This document shows positions 21,697-31,871 of a stretch of 64,000 bases of DNA, one piece after another (within the stretch, counting starts at the first letter, position 1; each line of letters starts with the position of its first letter). Made by a program: the position numbers and the translations under genes. The notes below the pieces were generated by a model. The model made no database searches and had not been told where the DNA came from. It was given only the letters and a program-made list of their open reading frames with translations. Source of the DNA: Adiantum capillus-veneris (lineage: Eukaryota; Streptophyta; Polypodiopsida; Polypodiales; Pteridaceae); the NCBI GenBank assembly GCA_014529385.2, contig CM043946.1:34740558-34804557 (forward strand), read 5' to 3'.

Positions 21697-22800
21697 ATGA
21701 GAGAGAGAGAGAGAGAGAGAGAGTCACATGTGCCAAACTTAAAGAGGGCTACAATCTTAGAGGTATGTACCCATTAATTCGATTGTGGGTACTTGTGCAT
21801 GTGCTTGGCAACAATGGACACAAGTATTGAGTCCCTTTTTTGTTTTGGGAGAATGGGGAAAGGGGGAAGGGGGGCTCGTCTATACACAGACAAGTAGTCA
21901 AGGGATCAATAGTTGGTGGGGGAAATATCCAAGCCATGAGAGATCCTTGGAATATAATTGCCTTACCAAAGGTAAAAACTAGATTTAGTCCTCTATAAAT
22001 GTATAGGTTTCAACAAATTGCAATTGGTGAGTTTGTTGGGTGGGTTGAGTGGGAGAGAGGAGACCAAGGGCTCAATCTGTTAGATATGTAGCTACAAGGG
22101 ACTCCTATCTGGTTCTCAATCTATGTGTTCTACATGTATCCCATCAAATCATGCACTTGTTTATGTCAGTTATAGTCACATGGGGTGGTTCTTAACCCAC
22201 ATGTGCCACATGGATCCCATTAAACCATTTTTTGTCCATGTCACTTATAGTCATAGGGGGTGGGGGAGAGAAACTAGAGGGAAAGCTGTGTATATGTATA
22301 TGTGTCTCTATGTTTACGATCATTTTTGTACAGTAACCCTTTTAATATAAGCTGATCACATCATCCTTATCGAAGTGAAATATTATTTGAGTGTGAGTTC
22401 TAGCTGGTACGTTGGTATGATTCTAAAGTGATGTGCTTAAAGGGAAGCAAACAGGAAGGATACCATATATCTTTTAAAAGGATAAGAAGGGGAAGCAAAC
22501 AGGAAGGCATGGGATGCGAGGACCTAGCAGGCGAAGAAAAATTGACGCCTTGGAAAAAGTCACTGTCACACACGTGTCGGAGGAGGGACAAAGCATGTGG
22601 ATCCGGCAGAGCAAGGTGCACAAAGGGAATGTTGAGAGTGTGAGTGTTTGTTTGTGTGATCAAATATATATTCTCATGTGTATGTGGCTCCACGTACACA
22701 TGTGCATATGCGAACTATGTCTTAAGTGTCTTGCATAGAGAGAAATGTCATGAGAACTAAGAGTGAAAGCAAGAGTTTTTTTTCTAGGTTATTTTAAAAA
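21540..22800 (+). repeat. Left arm of a large inverted repeat
   Basis: Aligns by eye, in reverse complement, with 23277-24420. Matching blocks in order include GTTGGGATATTGATG (21626 area), GTACTTGTGCATGTG (21788 area), GTGAGTTTGTTGGGTGG...TTGAGTGGGAGAGAGGA (22029-22064), TATGTTTACG (22310 area) and GAGAACTAAG (22752 area). The arms are clearly diverged, with indels. No coding sequence. Confidence 0.75.
21669..21723 (+). repeat. (GT)n-(GA)n compound microsatellite
   Basis: GT run at 21669-21695 followed by CAT and a GA run at 21699-21723, inside the left arm. The right arm has only short GTGTG runs at the matching place. Confidence 0.93.
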
Positions 22801-23254
22801 ATACAGACAAGGAACCGGCGTGTGTTTGAAGGAGGCTCTGAGGTGGCAAGCTTCGTAGAAATTACTCAAGAAAGTAAAGTGCTAATATGTATGCGCGGGT
22901 GCAAGCAACACTTGGAGGATTGGTCTGGGACTACTTGTGCCTTGTTGTCAGCAGACAAAATGTCTAGGATGGCGTAAAGAACTTTTTGGACCTTGTGTAT
23001 CGAGGAAGAGGTGGCGGGTTGGTGGGGGTGGCGGGTTGTTGTCAGCAGACAAAATGTCTAGGATGGCGTAAAGAACTTTTTGGACCTTGTGTATCGAGGA
23101 AGAGGTGGCGGGTTGGTGGGGGTGGCTACCCTGATGTAATTATAGTCTCTGGATGATGTCATTGCTCAACAAGAGCATGACTAGACCTTGTAATTTTTTG
23201 GGCTGCTCAATATAATTCACTCACAGTTGTGAGTTTTGCAAAAAAAAAAAAAAA
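22801..23254 (+). mobile_element. LINE-like 3' fragment with poly(A)
   Basis: The left arm loses its match to the right arm near 22,800 and regains it after a 15-A run (23240-23254). The inserted ~450 bp ends TTGTGAGTTTTGC-A15. Related words border it: GTTATTTTAAAA (near 22,786) and GTTATGTAAAAG (from 23,255), a plausible imperfect target duplication. No reverse transcriptase is present. Inference: a 5'-truncated LINE or other retroposed RNA. Confidence 0.5.
22948..23127 (+). repeat. 93-bp tandem duplication
   Basis: GTCAGCAGACAAAATGTC begins at 22948 and again at 23041, and the ~90 bases following are repeated almost exactly. It lies in the LINE-like fragment. Confidence 0.92.
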
Positions 23255-23260
23255 GTTATG

Positions 23261-23292
23261 TAAAAGAGGGCACGTCGACGTGCCCTCTTTTA
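23261..23292. repeat. Perfect 32-bp palindrome at the centre of the inverted repeat
   Basis: Each half is TAAAAGAGGGCACGTC read toward the centre; the halves pair at all 16 positions. It can extrude as a cruciform or fold as an RNA hairpin. It joins the two diverged arms. Confidence 0.95.
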
Positions 23293-24420
23293 GATAAGTT
23301 TTTTTTGTAAAGACTTAGCTCAACAACTCTTATTTTGACCCTTAGTTCTCATTACACATTACATATCACCCTATTTAAAGTGACATGGTTATAGTTCACA
23401 TGCGCATGTGCACATGCATGTGCATACGTACAAAAGAAGTGATCACACAATGTGTGCACGGAGGGGGACAGACACACACTCACACACAAAATCACATGAA
23501 ACACATGAAAATGCTTTCAAAAATCACACACACATAGAAAACAAAACTTTATCTCTTCTCTACTGATGCAAAAAGACAAACATTAGTGTTAGAAGAAAAA
23601 CATGTAAGTTACAAGGAGACTTGTGCATCAAGGGGCAACCCTTGGGGGAGAGGGGTTTCCATAGGATTACTAAGGGGTTGATATATAAAGACAACCGTAA
23701 ACATAAAAATGCATACACACATACAAAACTTTCCTACCAGCTTCACATTTCTTGCTCCCATCAATCTCAATAACCTTTCCCGTACCCCCCTCTGCAACTA
23801 TAGGTGACATGGACAAGCGAAGGGATCGATGACTTTCTATTAACAATCCACGTGTCACACATGGATTGATAATTGAAAGGGAATTTTCCATAGCTACGAA
23901 CAACAAGAGTCAAACCATCTGCATCCTCTCTCCCACTCAATCCACCTAACAAACTCACCAACTATTTTTTAAAAGCCGTGCATTTATGGAGGAGTAAAGC
24001 TCTTTCCCCCATTTGCTGAGGTGATTCTATGCGCATGATCTCTAATGTTTTCAGTTTTCTCCAATGGTCGATTTCTTGACTAATTATATGTGTTCATAGA
24101 GGAGCTCCCCCCTTTCGATTCTCCCAAAACATAAACGAGACTCAATATAAGTGGCCAGCGTTGCCAAACACATGCACAAGTACTTGGAATCCATTTAATG
24201 GTGGCAAGTTTTTTTGGGCATATGTTTGCCCACATGCACACACTCACTCACATATTGGTTAGAAGTAAAGATCCCATCAATATCCCAACCCCACTAAGGT
24301 TTGCTCATAAACTTCATTCGCTTGCAAATGTTTTCTCGGTGAGCAACAACACTCCTAACCAGCAACTAGGACACTTCCAAAAGCAAGGGGCTATAGGGGT
24401 GGTACCTCCCAAACCCTTTT
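23277..24420 (-). repeat. Right arm of a large inverted repeat
   Basis: Reverse complement counterpart of 21540-22800, uninterrupted. The best block is 23926-23962 against 22029-22064, about 31 of 33 bases matching. The outer end fades near 24,420, just before gypsy copy A. Confidence 0.75.
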
Positions 24421-24439
24421 GACCACACCGAAATACAAA

Positions 24440-25855
24440 AAAATCTTCCTAAAGGGAGCAAATGCCCATGAAGCCGTAGTTTACATGGATGCTTGAGGAC
24501 TTCAGTGCTTATGTATTGAAGAAAGACATGCTAGAGGATTAGAAATAATCCTAGTAAATGATAATGGTGATCGATTCCGCGATGAAGAAGGAAACCACTA
24601 CCTCATTGTCAAAGACCCAAAAACTACAATCGATATGGAGACAATGTGGTAAATGCAAGATGGTCATGGACACCTAAGAAATGCCTTCTGAACTTAACCT
24701 TCTTGGAGCTTTTTACATTTATGAAATGAGAGTGGTAAGAATGGCTACCATTCGAGATAACTTAGGGATCTACAAGCACACGGATGGGAGGGTCATCTCT
24801 TACTATCATTGCATGGAACCCCATGTGAACGAGTTAAGCATAGACAAGTCCTGTACTTATTTTCTAATGACACGGCAACAGGAACCAATATCATTTTTGT
24901 TGATAAATATGGACGAGAATATGAGCTAATACGTCCAGGGGATTTAGGAAGAGTGATAACACCAAAATTATTGACAAAGGCATTTGAGGAGAAGCAAAAC
25001 CCAACACATACCCCTAGCAAATACACAAATCCCTTCTCAGTAGACTATGACACCACGTTGCATACCATTGGACATCCACCACTTGACCCTCAAAACCCAC
25101 AAGCCCACACCGTCATCATTTCAAGCATGGCTCAAACATTATGCAACACCAGAATAGAACTCAAATAGAGGTGGATATCAGGCCATACCAAGGCAAGGAG
25201 CAACACCACCACCACCACTCCATCAAAAGTATCAAGATGACAGCAAAACAAGAACACAAAATTTGGCAAGAGTAGGAAGTCTACACTTAGAACAAGAAAA
25301 AAGAGAAAAGAGTCAGAGACAGTAACAACCACCTGTGAGACCAGCCATGAATTATGAATTAGGAGCACCCTAGGGGAGAAACACTTTACATACCCTAGTC
25401 TAGAAATAGCTCATAAAGGAGGACTAGGAGACCCTATGCTTAGATTGGTAGATCACCATAGGATTAGACCATCTCAAGTCTAGAAGTGGGTAAACAAGAT
25501 ATATTCTGGAAACAAAGACCAAAGGGATCTCGTTGTAGCATTTGTGTGCGTCATTAGAGCTGAGAAAGTCCTAGAATTTCCAATGAAATTTTCAAGATTG
25601 AGACTAACCCTTGAAGAGGATGCTGCTAGCTGGTTTGATTCAATAGAACTCAAAGATTTTGAGTCAATTGAGGAGGTGTTTGGCTAATTTATTGAGGAAT
25701 TCTCTCAAATTCTAGGGATAGCTCACATTACCATCTCACAAATCCACAAACTCAAGTAGAAAGAAAGGGAATCCATACAAAAAGCAACCTTACAATTGAT
25801 ATGATATGTGATATGTGAAGTTTTGTCTGGTAGAAGAACTGTCAACCCAATCAAA
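24440..25855 (+). pseudogene. Gypsy A upstream region and Gag, decayed
   Basis: Short frames follow each other with stops and shifts. The Gag capsid part lies at about 25,480-25,855, with FPMKFSRLRLTLEEDAASWF, then FIEEFSQ and TISQIHKLK, which matches the Gag of copy B (FGMTLEGKALPWF). The upstream part (TNIIFVDKYGREYEL and neighbours) is unrecognised. The frame is cut at 25,860 by the copia insertion and resumes after 29,437. Confidence 0.6.
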
Positions 25856-25860
25856 GTTAA

Positions 25861-26055
25861 TGTTGGGGTGGTAAAGCTCAATGTGCCGTGTCTAAGTGTT
25901 GGGCGGCAGCCGAAGACTACTGGGAACTAACACTGACCATTCATTCTACATAAAAGAATAAGGACTCATAACCCTAACACTACCTGTGTCTCATCTCCTC
26001 TCCTCTCTTATCAATTGTTTCACACACTCACACACGCTCTCACTCGCGCACTTCA
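25861..26055 (+). repeat. Copia 5' LTR (195 bp)
   Basis: Starts TGTTGGGG and ends GCGCACTTCA, immediately before the primer-binding site. It matches the 3' LTR well at both ends but weakly in the middle. Confidence 0.82.
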
Positions 26056-26057
26056 AC

Positions 26058-26069
26058 TGGTATCAGAGC
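26058..26069 (+). promoter_or_regulatory. Primer-binding site, initiator tRNA-Met
   Basis: TGGTATCAGAGC two bases after the LTR end, the standard plant copia primer site. Confidence 0.92.
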
Positions 26070-27558
26070 TTAGGGATTGGGAGCACCATTGGAGCTCAGT
26101 GAGGAAGTAGGTAGAGAAGCAACAAAAACTGCTGCACATTTTTGAAGATCTGTTTTGGACTACTAAAACATCTTTATTCAAGCGGACTCTCTATCATTTT
26201 GACCGGTTTTTTGTCCTCGTCAACTTTGCAGAAGAAAGTTTTCTCAAAATCTTCACCAATTTTGAGATATGTCACTAAGATTGCCTGCACGTCTAGGGTA
26301 CATAGGTGCAAATTTTTACAGATTTGTTTCGACCTATAAAATAGCACATTTCAGGTCCATTCTCATGATTCCCACCCAATTTTGCATGGTCTACAGCTTT
26401 GCAAAAGGAAGTGTCTACAAATTTTGAGTGGTTTGGAAGATATGGCCTGACAGGCTTCAGGGTATTCAAAAATTTGAAGATTATGTATGCATATTGTGGT
26501 GATTTTTTACATTCGGAGAGCTTAGATTGAGCTTTGTCATTCTCTTGTTTTGTGCATTGATGTTTTTCTCTCGGTGAAGAGAGTGTGCGTTGATATTTTC
26601 AACACATTTATGCGCATACCTTGAGAACACTTTCTGGATGTATGCATTCTTGTGGACTCTCAGAATTCGAGAGTGGCTTCATCACAGGTTATGTGCATTG
26701 ACTTATGCGATTGAGAAGATTTGAAGAAGAGTTTTGCAAGCATTTTTGCCATGATTTTGAGCTGAATTTTCAACTGATTTTGATGCTCTTTGATACATAT
26801 TTGGTACATGTTTGATGCTCGTTTATATTGCCATGTGGATGCACATGATGTGCGCTTTTTGGCGGATGATATTCTTCACCTTGCAATGGAATGTGTAGGA
26901 TGATTTTCAGTTGTTTTGAGCATCAATTTGTCTCATATTTTGGTTGGTTTGTATCCAAGTTTATGCTACTATATGCCTCGCTTGTACAATGCGGTTGATG
27001 CACTTTGTGTTTCGGATTACACGATTGTTTTCCAAGTTTAAAGAGTTGAGACTTTGGGGCAGCTCATGTATGCTTGAGTGTGGATTTTGTGCATGATTTG
27101 CTCATGGTTTTGAGCATGTTTATGGCATGTCTGGTTATTATGGTTAGATAGCCAAATACTGCCAAAACTCTGCCGAATTTTTCTTGCGAGTTTATTTGTT
27201 TATGCACATGGTTTGCAATCGTGTTTTGATTGCATTTGGCCCTCAGTGGTTGCTTTGCCATAGCATTTTGGCATCGCATTTTGAGAGTGTTTTCTCACCG
27301 GATTATATCATTTGACATACATGTGGTAATCTCTTTAGGAGAGAGATTGTCGATGATAGTTTCATTGATTACCACATAGTGCTCTTGGATTAGAGGAGGT
27401 CTTTTGGCATCATTTGAGCGGTTTTTCTCACTTGTTTGTTACATTGATCGCCATATTTGCTGATACTTCTCTTAGACAGCTTATGCCAGCTTATGTTGTA
27501 TTTTGATAGTACTTGGTGTATGAGTTAGCCAGGTTTTGGCTATTTTCAGCTAATCAAT
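26070..27558 (+). other. Copia leader, non-coding
   Basis: About 1.5 kb between the primer site and the first long frame. No protein motif was recognised. Confidence 0.5.
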
Positions 27559-28644
27559 TTGTGCTTGGTCTTGTCACAGGTTATCGCCATGGATTTGGCA
27601 TGTACATCATTGTTAGGGTTTGTGCTTTTCCATACAAAGTTTGATGGTTCAAACTTTGAGCATTGGAAACAAGGTATGCATGATGCATTGACTCAGTTGG
27701 GCCAAGTGTTGCCACTACAAGGCATGGATGCTAGGCCAGAGTCTATGACTGACAATGAGTGGGAGGACTTGGACGAGCTTGCATGTTCAACAATCATGTT
27801 ACACCTTGGTGAGTGTGTCTATCACATTGGTTTGGATGCATCTACAACTAGAGAGTTATGGCAAAGATTGTGCAATGCTTTTGGCACAAATTCTTTTGGA
27901 AGATCTTGTAGACATAGAGATGTTGTGTGTTGGCATTGTGGTCATACATGGCATGTATGTAGGTGTTGTTTTCAGTGGATGAGACAGCGCAGGAGACAGC
28001 ATACAAGGGATGCTATCGCATTGGATGATGTGGGAGCAGATGTAACGTATGTGGCTATGCATGACGAAGATGTCACCTTTTCTTCCATGTTTTCTCTTTC
28101 CTTTCTTATGTATTTTTTTGATGACACATTACCTTCGAATTGGATACTAGATGTGAGTGCTAGATTTTATGTCATGCCGAGTCGTGAGTGGTTTAACACA
28201 TATGCTAGTGGTATGCTTGGACGTGTGTGTCTAGTTGGTGCAAGAGATGTCAGACTATCGTTGCCAAGTGGTGCATCATACGTGTTGCGAAATGTACGCC
28301 ATGTGCCATGTTTGACACAGAGCTTGATCTCTGTGAGTCAGTTACGAGACAGTGGATGCCAAGTAGTGTTGGATGAGCATAGTTTTAGATTGCATCGTGG
28401 ACAACTAGTCATAGCGAGAGGTGCTAATGCTGGCATGATCCATGCAATGCAAGTACATCACATACAAGACGGCACAGTCTTTGTGAGTATGCAGCCATGC
28501 AGAGAGACGAGGCACGTCTCCTTTGCGGATAGGTTGTATGATGCTCCAGTTTGTGAGCATGTTGAGCCAGTTGTGCAGACAGTTTTGCAGCATGGCATGT
28601 CATTTTTTGGATACGAGGACGGGTATGGATGGCTTGAGTGTTGA
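27559..28644 (+). CDS. Copia Gag-protease frame, protease active site altered
   Basis: 361 codons. The translation in the real Gag probably starts at the internal ATG near 27,589 (MDLACTSLLGF). Residues about 30-120 are copia Gag (FDGSNFEHWKQGMHDALTQ, TTRELWQRLCNAFG). A damaged zinc-knuckle area (CWHCGHTWHVCRCC) follows, then a copia protease core (NWILDVSARFYVM, LRNVRHVPCLTQSLISVSQL). The catalytic D-S-G is D-V-S here, so proteolysis should fail. The C-terminal part resembles the end of the copia protease region and stops before integrase. Open along its length despite losing catalysis. Confidence 0.75.
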   Translation: MCLVLSQVIAMDLACTSLLGFVLFHTKFDGSNFEHWKQGMHDALTQLGQVLPLQGMDARPESMTDNEWEDLDELACSTIMLHLGECVYHIGLDASTTRELWQRLCNAFGTNSFGRSCRHRDVVCWHCGHTWHVCRCCFQWMRQRRRQHTRDAIALDDVGADVTYVAMHDEDVTFSSMFSLSFLMYFFDDTLPSNWILDVSARFYVMPSREWFNTYASGMLGRVCLVGARDVRLSLPSGASYVLRNVRHVPCLTQSLISVSQLRDSGCQVVLDEHSFRLHRGQLVIARGANAGMIHAMQVHHIQDGTVFVSMQPCRETRHVSFADRLYDAPVCEHVEPVVQTVLQHGMSFFGYEDGYGWLEC

Positions 28645-28739
28645 GGATTCAGCTGTGATTTAGTCATCCATGCATATGCTTAGGCTACAAGCTGATGTAT
28701 GTGAGTTAGAGCTAGGCATTTCTCTTACCACATAGGGTT

Positions 28740-29110
28740 CAGGAAAGACATATGCTCTTGGTGCACATGTGACATGCGATGGACACAAGGATAGATTCCA
28801 AAGATCGGAGCTCGGGTGTCAAGGTGATTTCCATGAGTGGAGTTTTGAGCCAGATTTCACTGAGATGGTCAAATTGGAAGATATTGCTAGGATTGTATCA
28901 GCATTCGGGAGTCTCGTGTATGAGATACTCATTTTGAGACTCGAGATTGCATTTGTAGTAGGTGCATTTGCAGTGGGAGCAGTTAGTCATGCAGTGACTG
29001 ACATTGGCCTTGAGAATAGGGGCACTTTGCAGCGTATGGTGAGATATCTACAAGATGTGTGCGCCTTTGGTGAGGAGTATGGTGTCGATTGCTTTATACT
29101 TTTTCTATGA
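28740..29110 (+). pseudogene. Copia RT/RNase H remnant
   Basis: A 113-codon frame from 28769 ends in a piece resembling the copia segment between RT and RNase H (LQRMVRYLQD). Everything between protease and this point has been lost. Confidence 0.4.
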
Positions 29111-29230
29111 TTAGAGATGGATGCACACAAATTCAGTGAGCCAATGGGCGTTGGCTGAGGTCATATTTGTGATGGCCTTGTACAGGTTTTGTACGGTTTT
29201 CTTTTCTCTCTCACGGCCACATTGGCCTTT

Positions 29231-29241
29231 ATGTGGGAGGT
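29231..29241 (+). promoter_or_regulatory. Copia polypurine tract
   Basis: ATGTGGGAGGT directly before the TGTTGGGG of the 3' LTR; primes plus-strand DNA synthesis. Confidence 0.75.
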
Positions 29242-29432
29242 TGTTGGGGTAAAGCCCCATGTGTCGGTTAGTCCAGGTGCCCGCCTACTATACTTATTCA
29301 TTATGTACATAATATACTAAGGGGGCTCACATGTAGAGAGTGATTTTTAGCCCCTACAAACACAAGGTCTCCTCTTCTCCTCTCTTCTCCATTGTTGCAC
29401 ACACTCGCACACGCTCTTGCTTGCGTAGTTCA
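29242..29432 (+). repeat. Copia 3' LTR (191 bp)
   Basis: Starts TGTTGGGG and ends GCGTAGTTCA, followed by the GTTAA target duplication. Confidence 0.82.
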
Positions 29433-29437
29433 GTTAA

Positions 29438-30420
29438 TGCTCATTTTTATCCAAGGACTGATGAACGCATATCTCCAAACAACAAGAGAAAATTCGAGAA
29501 AGTTGGAAGGAGAAACAAACAAGGAAAAGGGAGCCCCTAAGGTAGTACCAAAGCCAAGCATAGTTGAGAAACCCAAGAGTGCTAGTTCAGGAGGATCGAT
29601 TTTGGTAGAAAGAATTAATGAACCATTAGGTGCCCTCCTCAAAGCCTATGATGCTCGTCTCAAAAATGATCAAACTCAAGAACAAAGGTGGATGCCATAT
29701 CCATATGAGGAACTAGAGAACCAAAGTCTTGAAATGTGTCAGAAAATGACTAAAATAGTCCAAGCCCTATTAGAACCTCCAATTGGGAAACGTGAAAAGG
29801 TGACAATTGTCCCACCAACCCAAGAGCAAATAAAGCCATATTCTAGTTGGAAGCTAGCACCAACCAAAACTCAAAAACCCAGCATCAGAACCAAAGATAG
29901 TGTTGAATTCCATGGATGACTCCTCTAAAGGGCTCAATCTAGATATACCAGAGCAGTGTAAAGAAATAGATGGTCTTGAAAAACTATGGAGATAGGTCAG
30001 AGAGGTCAATAAAGCTAGTAAGCTAAGCAAACACATAAACCATTCTAGTGATGGAAGTGGAGTGTTTCTTCCACCAATAGAGAAATTTTAGGCAAGATCT
30101 CAAAGAAACTTGGAAATAAAATCGTATTGGGGAGATCAAGGGTCTGTTAAATCTAGAGATAGCCAACCTCATTCTCTAAAAACACTATTGTCCTATATGG
30201 AAGAACACGAGGACAAATCAGATGTAGTTGCAGTCCCTTCACAAAGACTCTCCTCCAAGAAATTCATCAAGTCTAGAGGGTTGATAGACATACCGCCAAC
30301 ACCATCGACATGCACAATAACGTTCTCTAAGCTGTTACAAATACAAGCTAACATGCAAAAGATGGTAGAAAGCTATTTGTAAAAGTTTAAGTGAAGGACG
30401 CATTGACACAAATTCAAGTG
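29438..30420 (+). pseudogene. Gypsy A Gag C-terminal / linker region
   Basis: The frame 29392-29919 carries GGSILVERINEPLGALLKAY, which aligns with GSILVDNFLKPINAALEAY of copy B (about 40,870). It is lysine-rich and likely the region between Gag and protease. The frame 30110-30382 continues it after stops. No zinc knuckle is seen, so the part holding it in copy B appears deleted. Confidence 0.6.
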
Positions 30421-30479
30421 GGAATCTAGGAACTCAAAAAGCCTCACCTTAACGCCAGGCCGGTACCGTCGAACAAAGT

Positions 30480-31570
30480 TGGAGGATATTATGAAGGAGA
30501 AGATGAAAAATAAACTCTTCCTGTAGAATTTCAAGGTGTCACCACCATGTAAACTCTTGATAGTGGGGCTGGGGTAGCCATTGCTACAAAAGAAACATGG
30601 AAAAAATGAGGAGAAATTTCTTTAAGAGCACCCAAAATGAAACTACAACCTGTAGTTGGCTATATGGAGAAACCCCTAGAAATTCTAGAGAAATTAGTTG
30701 ACACCTCTTGTGTAATTGAATATGAACATACCTTTGTTATTGTTAATTTGGCAGGAAGAAAAACTATGGCATCATACTTGGAAGAACATTCATGAGACAA
30801 TAGTAAATGGTGCAAGATTGGGGGTATGATCATATTTACCCGAGGAACATGGAAACCACGACCACTATAAATTTGAAAGACCATAGTTACAAAATTGTAA
30901 CAAGAACACATGTTGAGGATTTTGATTCAGCTACATTAGCAAGATCTAAACTTCAACATGGTTGGGTCAATCCAAACAGTTGTGGATGTGTGTAGCTTCA
31001 AATTGTGGAAGCTTAAAGTGTAGATAGTTTATCCTAGAAAGGGATTTAGAAGAAAAGGCTACATCCCAAAATCCTTTCTAGAGGAAGCACTAGAGCCTTT
31101 AGGATGGGAACATATTCTAGTAACTTTGGATGTGTGCGCTATGGTGGACATTTGCACAACAAAGTTCTATGACAAGGATGGCTATGACGTGATACCATAT
31201 TACATGGTCAATGTAGTTAAGAAAGAGGGTGAGAATCAAGCATCAAATGACCCCAAAATGAGAAAGCAAGATGAAGGAAGAGAGGAAGAGTTGTTTTAAA
31301 TCTCTTCAGAGCATTTCAAATCTGATAATGATGCAGATGATGAATGCTCTGACAACCCTAGCGATCAACAAGAGACCATAAAGAATGTCATATTTTATGA
31401 CTTTCCAAGTCAAAAACCTAGACGACAACAATGTTATACAAAGAGGAGAGCCTTAAACATGGCCAAAGATAATCTGATGCCAAGAGTAAAAGGTAAAATA
31501 CAATTCATGATTCTTGTAAAGGCAAAAAATTGTATAAAAGACAAAATGAGAGGTCAATTCACAAAAATCT
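30480..31570 (+). pseudogene. Gypsy A retropepsin region
   Basis: Contains TLDSGAGVAIATKETW at about 30,546-30,600, an aspartic protease active site with D-S-G preserved, and further on the linker seen in copy B, with several stops. Known role: cleaves the Gag-Pol polyprotein. Confidence 0.7.
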
Positions 31571-31778
31571 AGGACACAAAACCTAAAGAGGGTATTAGAA
31601 GCTTGAGGAAGAAATTTTGGAATGCTAAAAAACAAAATAAATGAAAAGAATTAGGGATGGATGAATACAGAGAACCAAAATGGACCAAGGTTGAGCGTAA
31701 AAAGAAATGCCAAGAACTCAAGAGGATTTTAAAGAAAGTATGGACAATAAAGATAGAAAGTGAGGAAGGAGAGAGCAC

Positions 31779-31781
<3 letters not shown>

Positions 31782-31823
<42 letters not shown>
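31782..31823 (+). repeat. (AT)n microsatellite
   Basis: 21 AT units within gypsy copy A, not present in copy B at the matching place. Confidence 0.95.
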
Positions 31824-31825
<2 letters not shown>

Positions 31826-31871
31826 ATGTCCCTTCCCACTACCAAAAAATTGCAATCCATGACAGGAAATA

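Larger units (their letters stand above)
25861..29432 (+). mobile_element. Non-autonomous Ty1/copia element
   Basis: A complete insertion: 5' LTR 25861-26055, PBS 26058-26069, one 361-codon Gag-protease frame, PPT 29231-29241, 3' LTR 29242-29432, and a perfect 5-bp target duplication GTTAA at 25856-25860 and 29433-29437. At 3.6 kb it is too short for a full pol. Integrase and nearly all of RT are absent, so it would depend on enzymes from another element. It lies inside the gag of gypsy copy A and is therefore younger than A. Confidence 0.85.
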
